From QNZT01 sp964573205 (GTDB taxonomy: Bacteria; Campylobacterota; Campylobacteria; Campylobacterales; QNZT01): DNA of 64,000 nucleotides. This document shows, in pieces, positions 15,843-23,595 of this stretch. Position numbers and translations under genes: made by a program. The notes under the pieces are model-generated. The model searched no databases and had not been told where the DNA came from. It saw only the letters and a program-made list of their open reading frames with translations. The stretch lies in contig CAZNIT010000041.1 in NCBI GenBank assembly GCA_964573205.1, positions 62,001 through 126,000 on the forward strand, read 5' to 3'. Numbering within the stretch: position 1 is the stretch's first letter; the number at the start of each line of letters is the position of its first letter.

Positions 15843-16994
15843 CTATTTTTTATGACACATAATACACAAACTCTTATAACCTTTATAATCGTTTTGAGTG
15901 AGAAAACTGCTATTTGAAGCATGAGGATTATGGCAACTGGTGCATCTTAACTCTCTTTTGGGATCGGTCGGATCTTTGACACCACTTGTGGGATGTCTCT
16001 TTCTCGAAAAAGCGTTTACGATGTGTCCCTCTTTTGCTTTTTTCGCATGACAACTCAAACAAAGCTCGTTTATACTCTCTCTGATTATCCCTTGCGTATC
16101 GGATGAGTGAGGATTATGGCATTTATTACATTTTCCGAGCATAAACGGCTCGTGCTGAACCTTTTTCGATTTCCATATCTTTTTCTCTTTCTTATGACAA
16201 GAAAAACATTTTCTAGCAATGGGATCAGGAAAAAGAAATTTTGATTTTCCACTTTCGGATCTGTTGGATTTACCTGTTTGGTATCCATGACATGAACTGC
16301 AAGCCCAAGGATTTTTTTCGTTATGGACATATTTTCTGCCTACTAAATCCTTATGACACATATAACAGTTGGACATCTGAGGTTTACTGAAGGCTACACC
16401 GGGAGTGTCGTTAGGATACATTTTATGACATTCGACACATTTTGATTCGTTTTTCGTATTGTGAAAATAACTTTTCACATAACCTTTCGGAGGATATCTA
16501 TATTTCTTGTACAACTTCGAAACGACGTATAACGAAACTCCCACTTCGCTAACGACTTTTCCGCCTTTTAAAGCTTTCACTTTTATCGTATTTATACCGT
16601 CGATGAAAAAAACCGATTCGCAATAAATGGTCTCGTTCTCTTTTATGTTGACACTGCTAGTCAAAAAATCGTCAACATAAATTTTCAATTTATCCAACGT
16701 CATATCTTTTATTCTCACCGATAACGTGCCAAACTGCTCTTGAAAAACCGACTTGTTTACAGGTCTTAATATCTCAATAAAATTATCGGAAGTTAAAAGG
16801 GAGAGTTTTTTATTGTGAGATCTCTCCTCTTCACGCAAAAAAGTCGTATTACCGTTTAGATTCTCAGGCTCTTGAACCGTTACGGTCGTATCGTTAATAT
16901 CGCTCTTTTTACTTTTTAGACTTTTTTGCGTACCGCTGCACCCGCCTATAATGAGCGCTATCGTAATAATGAAAAATAAAGCTTGCCTATTCAT
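15843..16994 (-). CDS. Octaheme c-type cytochrome lipoprotein
   Basis: 383 residues. The signal peptide ends in lipobox IIGGC (Cys19), so the protein is lipid-anchored. Residues about 72-158 form an all-beta, Ig-like domain (EILRPVNKSVF, GINTIKVKALKGGKVV). The C-terminal half carries eight heme motifs: CVECH, CYMCH, CSSCH, CFSCH, CNKCH, CLSCH, CTSCH and CIMCH. Many sit in the doubled-CxxCH pattern with CHNPH blocks supplying distal histidines. It is paralogous to the heptaheme protein encoded immediately upstream, whose gene overlaps it by 8 bases. As last gene of the operon and the only lipoprotein among its cytochromes, it is the best candidate for the electron carrier at the outer membrane. 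Confidence 0.88.
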   Translation of the reverse strand: MNRQALFFIITIALIIGGCSGTQKSLKSKKSDINDTTVTVQEPENLNGNTTFLREEERSHNKKLSLLTSDNFIEILRPVNKSVFQEQFGTLSVRIKDMTLDKLKIYVDDFLTSSVNIKENETIYCESVFFIDGINTIKVKALKGGKVVSEVGVSLYVVSKLYKKYRYPPKGYVKSYFHNTKNESKCVECHKMYPNDTPGVAFSKPQMSNCYMCHKDLVGRKYVHNEKNPWACSSCHGYQTGKSNRSESGKSKFLFPDPIARKCFSCHKKEKKIWKSKKVQHEPFMLGKCNKCHNPHSSDTQGIIRESINELCLSCHAKKAKEGHIVNAFSRKRHPTSGVKDPTDPKRELRCTSCHNPHASNSSFLTQNDYKGYKSLCIMCHKK

Positions 16995-17955
16995 CCGGCC
17001 ACATACCTTTTTTCTTTTCCTCTTCTTTTACCTCATGTCGTCCGGGCTCATACATAAACGGCTTGTCAGAGGCATGCGGATTGTGACAATCCGTACAACT
17101 GCCTCCTTCGGATACCGCGCATTTTGAACCTTTCTTTTTCGTTATGGCGGTCTTATCCCCATGACAAGTCGTGCAAAGCTTTCTTACTTCAAGCCTCGTA
17201 AAATATTTGTTCGGCGTCGCATGCGAATCATGGCATCTGCTACATCTTCCGACCGCGACAGGTTCGTGTTTGTACTTTTTCGAAACAAATTTTTTACGAA
17301 ACTTCTTATGACATTTAAAACAGCTTCTATTCAATTCGCGAGGTGCCGGATATTTCGTATAGATCGATTTATTCTTATTGTGACAAGCGCCGCACACCCA
17401 GTTCACCGATGGTGCATGCGCATACTTTTTACCTAGAAAAAGCGATTTATGGCAATCGTAACAATTCGAATCTTTCGGATTTTCAAACGCTAGTCCAGGC
17501 TCTTCGTTCGAATTCATTTTGTGGCATTTTTTGCACATTCGCTCGTTTTTTGCGGTATGAAAGTAGTTTTTTCTAAATCCGGCAGGCGGGTATTTGAAAC
17601 TTCTGTATGCCGGAAATTTATAAAAAACTTCCATCATTTTCTGAAATACCTTTTTCCCGCCCGCATAGGCTCTGAGTATGACCGTATTCGTACCATACTG
17701 TAACGAGATCGTTTTACAATAGACGTTCTTACTCGCATCTATCTTCTTTTCATAGATATCGCCGCCTTCGGATAAGTATTTTAATTTATCGATACTTTTA
17801 TCGTTGATCTTCACTATCACCGTAACGGTATCTTTGTCTATAATACTCTTATCAAGCGGTCTGAGCACTTCGACGCTTTGAGCGCCGAAAAGCCAGACGG
17901 TAGATAAAACCAACATCAAAGCCAGACGCTCAAATAAGTAAAATCCACCGATCAT
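16987..17955 (-). CDS. Heptaheme c-type cytochrome with Ig-like domain
   Basis: 322 residues from the ATG at 17955, which has a GAGG site about 9 bases upstream. An in-frame GTG at 17970 overlaps the upstream stop (GTGA) and is the alternative start. A signal peptide ends near LFGAQS. An Ig-like beta domain follows (about residues 28-112, VEVLRPLDKSI and GTNTVILRAYAGGKKV). Seven heme motifs come next: CKKCH, CYDCH, CGACH, CFKCH, CSRCH, CTTCH and CTDCH. It aligns with the octaheme lipoprotein downstream over its whole length but lacks the eighth heme and the lipobox. It is inferred to be a periplasmic electron carrier made with its lipid-anchored sister. The C-terminus is charged (EEKKKG). Confidence 0.87.
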   Translation of the reverse strand: MIGGFYLFERLALMLVLSTVWLFGAQSVEVLRPLDKSIIDKDTVTVIVKINDKSIDKLKYLSEGGDIYEKKIDASKNVYCKTISLQYGTNTVILRAYAGGKKVFQKMMEVFYKFPAYRSFKYPPAGFRKNYFHTAKNERMCKKCHKMNSNEEPGLAFENPKDSNCYDCHKSLFLGKKYAHAPSVNWVCGACHNKNKSIYTKYPAPRELNRSCFKCHKKFRKKFVSKKYKHEPVAVGRCSRCHDSHATPNKYFTRLEVRKLCTTCHGDKTAITKKKGSKCAVSEGGSCTDCHNPHASDKPFMYEPGRHEVKEEEKKKGMWPDE

Positions 17956-17966
17956 AATCCGTATCC

Positions 17967-19559
17967 TCACTTCTTTCTACCGACACTGACCGGGTTGACC
18001 CTGTCGTAACTGAACTTTTTATGACATGCCGGCTGACACGAACCGCCGCTCTTGGTTTCGATATATCTAAGCGGAAACTTAACGCCGCCAAAAACCGTAT
18101 AATCTCTGATAAGTTTCGGATACTTGGACGCATGTTCGTCATGGCAAGCTCTACAGGTTCTCCCCTTCCTTTCGTTGATATGCAAGAAGTGAAGATTAAC
18201 ATTACCGTCTCTGAAATTCGTCGTTTTTGTCGTAAACTGTTTTTTTATCTTCTCAACTTTATGACATTTAAAACAGATAAACCCTTTTTTGCTGAAATTG
18301 CCGTAAAATTCCTTAGTATATGACTCTTTCAGGATACTAAAGTGGTTAGAACCGTGCGGGTTGTGACATCCGGCACATCCACCCTCTTTTTCGACATCCT
18401 TTATCGGTTTATGCCAATGTTTATGTGTTTTTAGATGTTTTTCCATATTCATCATAGGCTTACCGTCTTCATCCGATTTGAGCGACTTATTATGACAACT
18501 CAAGCACAAGCCTACTTGATCTTTTTTCAAAATCTTTTTATGATTTGACGAGTGAGGATCATGACACTCTAAACATTTCTTGCCTTTACCGACGATCGCT
18601 CCGTGTTGATATTTTACATTTTTGTAATTTATCCATTTCTTGTCCATCTTTTGTCTATTATGGCATTTCATACACAACTGCAAATTACCGTCCTCGGATT
18701 TGAGGAGTTTTTTATAGTTGGAACTGTGATGTTCATGACACTCAAGACAATTTTTCTCAACAGGTTTATGCTTGTACTTTTTGTTCATGTTTATCACTTT
18801 TTTGATACTTTCGTCTTTTCTTGTGACATTATGACATTTCAAGCATAGGTCGTTCGTGGACTTACCTTTGAGCAATTTTTTCGTATTCGACTGATGCGGA
18901 TCATGACATTTGAAACATTTACCGTCTTCCACCGGCTTATGATGATACCTTCTTGTATCTTTTCTCGGATGACACTTATAACAAAGCGCCACAATATTTT
19001 TCTTCGTCACGAGTTTCCCCGGCATCGCCGTATCGCCGTCGTGGCAAATCAGACAAGCGCCCATTCTAAAAGGTTCATGAAGATATTTTTTCAAAGGTCT
19101 GAACTTCTGCGGCAAATCTTCAAGCCTGACTCTATTTGTAATTTTCGCCTCGATTTTGGAGTGTGAAAGTTTTTTCTCCTCGGCGGCTTGAGCTTCCATA
19201 GCTCTAGCTTCTTCTTCGGCTATTATACGAGCCCTCTCTTGATCGAGCTTCTTCTTTTCCGATAATTTTTGTTCAAGCTCTTTTACGCGTTTTATCAGCT
19301 TCTCGATTTTCGTTCTTTGTCCCGTTTCGAACTCTTGAGCGATTTTCGTGATATTGATCTCTTTGATCTCTTCATCACTGATATTCATATCTATACCGCT
19401 GAAGTAGTACTCATGGGGATCTTTTTGTAAATTCGTGATGATATTTCCCATAATCGTAACGAATTTGCCGAGTTTCGTAGCTACATCGTACTTGAAAAAA
19501 AACATCGCGCCCGCAGCTAAAAGCAGTGTTAAGAGAATTATCTTTATATATCTTGACAT
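17967..19559 (-). CDS. Large membrane-anchored multiheme cytochrome c (11 CxxCH plus one CxxxCH)
   Basis: 530 residues. An N-terminal hydrophobic helix (about 5-22) looks like an uncleaved anchor. A short stretch with KDPHEYY and a long charged coiled coil (about 66-131) follow. From residue 169 there are heme motifs CLICH, CYKCH, CFKCH, CLKCH, CLECH, CMKCH, CLECH, CLSCH, CAGCH, CFKCH and CRACH, then CQPACH at 508-513, which has three residues between the cysteines. Units of KHKPV, CxxCHDPH and SNxKKLL repeat every 50-60 residues, so the heme array grew by internal duplication. Its N-terminus resembles the triheme protein upstream. It probably forms a long periplasmic wire from the inner membrane. 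Confidence 0.88.
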   Translation of the reverse strand: MSRYIKIILLTLLLAAGAMFFFKYDVATKLGKFVTIMGNIITNLQKDPHEYYFSGIDMNISDEEIKEINITKIAQEFETGQRTKIEKLIKRVKELEQKLSEKKKLDQERARIIAEEEARAMEAQAAEEKKLSHSKIEAKITNRVRLEDLPQKFRPLKKYLHEPFRMGACLICHDGDTAMPGKLVTKKNIVALCYKCHPRKDTRRYHHKPVEDGKCFKCHDPHQSNTKKLLKGKSTNDLCLKCHNVTRKDESIKKVINMNKKYKHKPVEKNCLECHEHHSSNYKKLLKSEDGNLQLCMKCHNRQKMDKKWINYKNVKYQHGAIVGKGKKCLECHDPHSSNHKKILKKDQVGLCLSCHNKSLKSDEDGKPMMNMEKHLKTHKHWHKPIKDVEKEGGCAGCHNPHGSNHFSILKESYTKEFYGNFSKKGFICFKCHKVEKIKKQFTTKTTNFRDGNVNLHFLHINERKGRTCRACHDEHASKYPKLIRDYTVFGGVKFPLRYIETKSGGSCQPACHKKFSYDRVNPVSVGRKK

Positions 19560-19592
19560 CTATTTTCTTCCCGTCTAAAGGGTAAAAACCCT

Positions 19593-20126
19593 TTAGTGCG
19601 TCTCATACGGTCTTTTTACGACTACGCCTGTCGGAGTCTGGAATTCACCTGCCGGACACTCTTCTTCGATAACCTTGTTTCTAACTAGTTTCTTTCTATC
19701 CGCATGGTGAGGACTGTGACATTTATTACAATTTAGCTCAAAATCAACCTTTTTTACAGGCGGATGACATTTGTAACAAAGAGTCTCTACGTTCTTAGTG
19801 ACAAGCGCTACGACTTTATCTTTTTTAGGAGCATGACATATCTGACAAGCACCTTGTCTAAACGGTGGATGCACGACCTCTTTGAAAGGCTGAAACGCTT
19901 GGGGGAGCTCTTTTTCATTTATAGATCTGCTTGTTCCGGTGTTATTTTTGATGTACTCTATACTTAAATCGTCATGACGATAAGCGGCATGCGGATCTTT
20001 CGCTAGATTCGTCGCGATATTTTTATTTATCTCGAGAAACTTTCCTATCTTACTTCCTCCAAATACCACCAGAAGTATTACCGCCGATACCGCTAGAATT
20101 AATGCTATTTTTTTTGCGTTACTCAT
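19593..20126 (-). CDS. Membrane-anchored triheme cytochrome c
   Basis: 177 residues with an N-terminal membrane helix (about 5-24) and three heme motifs: CQICH, CYKCH and CNKCH, with CHSPHH after the last. Residues 25-50 (KIGKFLEINKNIATNLAKDP) match the corresponding part of the large multiheme protein (KLGKFVTIMGNIITNLQKDP). The first heme regions match too, with PFRQGACQICH against PFRMGACLICH. The two therefore share an ancestor, this one being the short form. The gene follows the NapC-like gene by 15 bases. It is inferred to pass electrons from the NapC-like quinol oxidase to the larger periplasmic cytochromes. Confidence 0.86.
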   Translation of the reverse strand: MSNAKKIALILAVSAVILLVVFGGSKIGKFLEINKNIATNLAKDPHAAYRHDDLSIEYIKNNTGTSRSINEKELPQAFQPFKEVVHPPFRQGACQICHAPKKDKVVALVTKNVETLCYKCHPPVKKVDFELNCNKCHSPHHADRKKLVRNKVIEEECPAGEFQTPTGVVVKRPYETH

Positions 20127-20141
20127 TTTACACTCCTTCTA

Positions 20142-20951
20142 CTATTCTTCAGTGAAATCATCAGAAGTCTCTTCTATTTTAGGAAGATGCTTCTCTAGCT
20201 GATAGTGTCCGACATACTTATGGCAATCGACACATTGTGCCTTTTTCCATTTGTTACCGTCTTTTACTCTTAACTTGTTAGAAAAATATGCTTTATGCGC
20301 AACAAACGGTTTACTTTTAAGCTTAGTAGCTTTTAGCAGATTTTCGTGACAGTGTAAGCAGCCTGAATCGTAAACGAAGTGTCTTTTCTCTTCTCTTCTC
20401 TCAAACCAATCGATTTTCGATGTGTCATGTGTAGTCTCGACCCACAAATCCCACATACCGGATTTACCTTTTTGCACCAAATAGCCAAGAAGCGAATCAT
20501 GCGGTAAGTGACAATCGGCACATTTTGCGACAACACCACTCTCACCAAAACCGCCATGCACACTATTTCTATATGCATCGGCCATCGGTTTCATAGAGTG
20601 ACATGAACTACAAAATTGTACTCCCGAAGTCTGTTTGATCGCAATTGCCGATACAAATGAAATAAGCATACCAAGACCGATAAAAGCTGCCGCAAGAAGT
20701 GCGTAAAAACCGAAACCTTTACCCTTCTTTTTCGGTTCATCAACTTGAACGGTCTTTTCTTCACTTGCACGAGGTTTTGAGGTCTCGGCACCTCTTATTT
20801 TACTTTCAAAAGGTTTCGCCTTCGCGGTTTCCTCGGCTTTGGCTCTTGTAGATTTGAGTTTAGCCTTTGCCTCCTCTTCAACATTTGTTTTGGCAGCTTG
20901 AAGTTTCGCTTTGTCCTCTTCAATCTTACCTTTAATGTCCTTCTTCTCCAT
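20142..20951 (-). CDS. NapC/NirT-family tetraheme quinol dehydrogenase with N-terminal cytoplasmic extension
   Basis: 269 residues from ATG 20951, which has AAGGAGG 9 bases upstream; an in-frame GTG at 20957 is too close to it. The core is a single membrane helix (about 80-105) and four heme motifs, CSSCH (114), CADCH (144), CLHCH (198) and CVDCH (240), as in NapC, NrfH and CymA. These proteins take electrons from menaquinol and pass them to periplasmic partners. The first 79 residues are unusual: highly charged, Lys/Glu/Ala-rich and probably helical, and by topology cytoplasmic. Family members normally have only a few residues there. As first gene of the five-cytochrome operon it is the electron entry point. 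Confidence 0.9.
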   Translation of the reverse strand: MEKKDIKGKIEEDKAKLQAAKTNVEEEAKAKLKSTRAKAEETAKAKPFESKIRGAETSKPRASEEKTVQVDEPKKKGKGFGFYALLAAAFIGLGMLISFVSAIAIKQTSGVQFCSSCHSMKPMADAYRNSVHGGFGESGVVAKCADCHLPHDSLLGYLVQKGKSGMWDLWVETTHDTSKIDWFERREEKRHFVYDSGCLHCHENLLKATKLKSKPFVAHKAYFSNKLRVKDGNKWKKAQCVDCHKYVGHYQLEKHLPKIEETSDDFTEE

Positions 20952-20983
20952 TCTCACAGTCCTCCTTTTGTGATAATAAAATA

Positions 20984-21017
20984 TAACCGGTGTCTTTTCG
21001 CCTGAATTTGCCGGTTA
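20984..21017 (-). promoter_or_regulatory. Inverted repeat at the promoter of the multiheme operon
   Basis: TAACCGG (20984-20990) and CCGGTTA (21011-21017) are perfect inverted arms with centres 27 bases apart. On the minus strand the inner end abuts a TATATT -10-like hexamer (20985-20980), and the transcript would start about 20 bases before the NapC-like ATG. This looks like an operator for a dimeric regulator rather than a terminator. No TTTACA repeat like that before the tetraheme gene is seen here. Confidence 0.4.
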
Positions 21018-21343
21018 GATAAAATTAGTTTCCTAACGAAATGTAATCATAGCATAACTTAAATAAAAATAATATACCAAAATCTAAAAGAAAGTACAAA
21101 TAACGACAAAAAAAGGTATAAAATTATTTAATATTATAATAAATATAAGAGCATATAGTTAAATCAATCTCTTTCTTTTTAAAGTGCGAATATTATTATA
21201 CGAGGTGATTATAACTGAATTATTAAATTATAAAGATAATTATTTTTATAATTTTTCTTTAGAAAGGAAGATGTAACGGTAAAGTATATTTTTAGCACAA
21301 AGAGTATTATATATTCTATTTTAATCAAATATATTAATATCAT

Positions 21344-21398
21344 CCGCTATTTTCGATCTATGATTATGACGATAACCGTACAAAATCGAAAAAAGCGG
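21344..21398 (-). terminator. Long inverted repeat after the protease gene
   Basis: CCGCTATTTTCGAT (21344-21357) and ATCGAAAAAAGCGG (21385-21398) are complementary at 13 of 14 positions across a 27-base spacer. It begins 13 bases past the stop of the protease gene. It could be a large-loop terminator or 3'-end stabiliser. No U-run follows. Confidence 0.35.
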
Positions 21399-21411
21399 TA
21401 GATATCCACTT

Positions 21412-23385
21412 CTAAAGCGTAGCCATCAACATAGTTCTGGCGAAGTTTTGAAGATTGCTGGGTTTTAAAGCGTTTACAAAAGAGTTTTCAAATATCGGTA
21501 AGGAGGATGCGATCGTATATTCTTGCGAATCGGTAACGATTTTCGTACCGCTTACGATCAACCTATAATTTCCCGCGGGTAGATTTTTTATCTCTATCTG
21601 CTCTATATTATCTACATGATTTGGTTTTGTACGCTGAGCGTTTTTCGAAGGATCGTTCGGATCGAGCGTATATGGATAATACTTTTTCGAAGTATCCGTA
21701 TTTTCCAAAACAATATCTATATCGTTTACCAAAGTCGTAGTCGCAGACGGAGTCGCCTCAGGATCTATCCAAGCGATAGTTAACTTGAAGTCACTGGGTT
21801 TTATAGTCGTAAAAGAGTAATTGTTGGCTCTTTTATGAGAAACCTTCGAAAGGGTTATAAGAGGATCGTTTCCTCTTAGCGTATCCACTACATCAACCGC
21901 GGCTTTAGCGTCGATCATTCCGAATCCCGCTTTATAGTCGGGTCCGGGATTTCCTATATCTTTTGCGGTATTTACGAAAATCGCTTTCAACGTATCATGC
22001 CTGATATCTTCGCCTCCCGTAATCCTTTTATACTCTTCGGCTACAAGCACCCCCATACCGGTAGCCGCAGGAGTCGCCATAGACGTTCCGCTCATCATCG
22101 CGTAACTACTGTTGCTTTGACTGGTAGCGGATGTCACATACTCCCCTCTTACGCAAAGATCGGGTTTGATTCTACCGTCGCGAACAGGTCCGCTACTGCT
22201 TAGTTTCGCCACTTCGGTAGATGAACTGTTAAGAGCTCCGATCGTAAAAATATTTTTAGAGTTTCCCGGACCTTTTATGATACCGTAATCTCTGTATCCG
22301 TCATCTTCTCCGTCATTTCCGGCCGCTTCGAATATATTTACGAAAGGGTTGTTTTTTACGACCATATCCTGAGTGGCCGCTACCGAATCATACTCCGCAA
22401 GTTTCTCTTTTTGACTGTATCCGTAAGAGTGATTCGAAAAGAGTATTCCCTCCGCTTTATACATATTTAAAACCGCCTCGGAAAATGCGTCGTCAATAAA
22501 CGAGTAACTATACACCTCCGCTTTACTCGCCATACCTTTCGCTCGAGAATTCACGCCTTCGGCGGCAAGAGTACCGGTCACATGAGTTGCATGAAAATTG
22601 ACCTCGGCATCTCTCGTACGATCATGCACTCGACCTTTGAACTCATCATGTGAAACAAGAGCGCTTCCTCCGTCAACCACTCCGATTTTCATATTTTTAC
22701 CGTTCAACGAATATGGCGCACTCCAAAGCTCTTTTACGTTTGAATACTCGGCGATTTTATAATTTCTAAGCTCTCTTGACAATTCTACCGAATCCGTCCG
22801 AAGAAGTTTTTGCACTTTGTCTATATACTGCACCAATGCAAGTCTCGACAATTTTTTTAAATTGGCTCTGTCTATAACCAAAACCGCCTTTCTAAGTTCG
22901 GGTATGACCTTCTCAACATACGCCTCTATTGCGTTTGAAAGCAGATATCCTCTTAATTCGGCTTCGGCGAACTCCTTTAAAAAGAGTACGTTCACGTTCA
23001 TTTGACTATCGTTGGAGTATGCGGCCAGATCCATATCGTTTTGGGATATCTTTTCGACTTTCGACTCGACGCTCGGCTCATCGACAGATACTACACCCTC
23101 GCTTTGCATTATTTGCGAGATAAGCTTCACAGGCATATAAAAATAGTAACTCATATCGCTCGCATATACGATCGTATCAACACCCGTCTGGTAAAACTTC
23201 TCTTTTTGAGACGATGTAAGAGGCTCCTTAAATTTTACCAAAAAGGTTTTCGAACTTATCTGACTCCCAAGCGCCTTTAACTTCAGCGAACTATCGGCAT
23301 TTACCGTTGAGGCTGTTAGAGAGTGGTCGAAAACCGTCGATATCAATAAAGCTTTGGCGGCGAACTTAGAAATTTTTTTGTACAT
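21412..23385 (-). CDS. Secreted subtilisin-family (S8) serine protease
   Basis: 657 residues from the ATG at 23385, chosen because GGAG stands 5 bases upstream. A TTG 54 bases earlier and another ATG (23397) are weaker. The N-terminal signal is about 1-26. Residues about 30-215 are a propeptide-like region. The catalytic triad is complete: Asp238 in KIGVVDGG, His268 in HATHVTGT and Ser435 in SGTSMATP, with oxyanion Asn357 in AAGND. A C-terminal beta-sandwich domain (about 510-640, FKLTIAWIDPEATP) resembles P-domain-like modules. It is likely an exported protease of the cell surface or medium. It lies next to the cytochrome operon but in a separate transcription unit. Confidence 0.88.
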   Translation of the reverse strand: MYKKISKFAAKALLISTVFDHSLTASTVNADSSLKLKALGSQISSKTFLVKFKEPLTSSQKEKFYQTGVDTIVYASDMSYYFYMPVKLISQIMQSEGVVSVDEPSVESKVEKISQNDMDLAAYSNDSQMNVNVLFLKEFAEAELRGYLLSNAIEAYVEKVIPELRKAVLVIDRANLKKLSRLALVQYIDKVQKLLRTDSVELSRELRNYKIAEYSNVKELWSAPYSLNGKNMKIGVVDGGSALVSHDEFKGRVHDRTRDAEVNFHATHVTGTLAAEGVNSRAKGMASKAEVYSYSFIDDAFSEAVLNMYKAEGILFSNHSYGYSQKEKLAEYDSVAATQDMVVKNNPFVNIFEAAGNDGEDDGYRDYGIIKGPGNSKNIFTIGALNSSSTEVAKLSSSGPVRDGRIKPDLCVRGEYVTSATSQSNSSYAMMSGTSMATPAATGMGVLVAEEYKRITGGEDIRHDTLKAIFVNTAKDIGNPGPDYKAGFGMIDAKAAVDVVDTLRGNDPLITLSKVSHKRANNYSFTTIKPSDFKLTIAWIDPEATPSATTTLVNDIDIVLENTDTSKKYYPYTLDPNDPSKNAQRTKPNHVDNIEQIEIKNLPAGNYRLIVSGTKIVTDSQEYTIASSLPIFENSFVNALKPSNLQNFARTMLMATL

Positions 23386-23571
23386 ATACTGCTCCATATT
23401 TTTTGTTACTAACTCTAATTCGGTCAAATTTCGGAACAATCTACAATTTTATTTTACTTTTTCGGTTTTTTCGAGAAAAAATAACTTTTTTTTTACCGAA
23501 TGAAACATTTTTTGACAAAGAAGGCGGTTTTTGTATATAAAATACATTCAAACTATTTTGATATAATCTCT

Positions 23572-23577
23572 TTTATT
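23572..23577 (+). promoter_or_regulatory. -10 box of trpS-serS operon
   Basis: TATAAT at 23572-23577 is 18 bases before the trpS ATG, after an AT-rich stretch. The transcript would start near 23584 with a very short leader containing AGGA. Confidence 0.5.
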
Positions 23578-23595
23578 TCATAGGAACGGCATAAA

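Larger units (their letters stand above)
20958..21411. other. Intergenic region upstream of the multiheme operon
   Basis: These 454 bases separate two minus-strand genes. They hold the operon promoter and operator near 20,980-21,020, about 300 very AT-rich bases in which I see no gene, and a long imperfect inverted repeat at 21344-21398 just after the protease stop codon. Confidence 0.5.

Noticed and set aside
15843..20951. Minus-strand cytochromes as a nitrite (Nrf), tetrathionate or hydroxylamine reductase system
   Set aside because: No catalytic heme signature (CxxCK or Otr/Hao-type) and no reductase subunit is present; the cytochromes look like electron relays.
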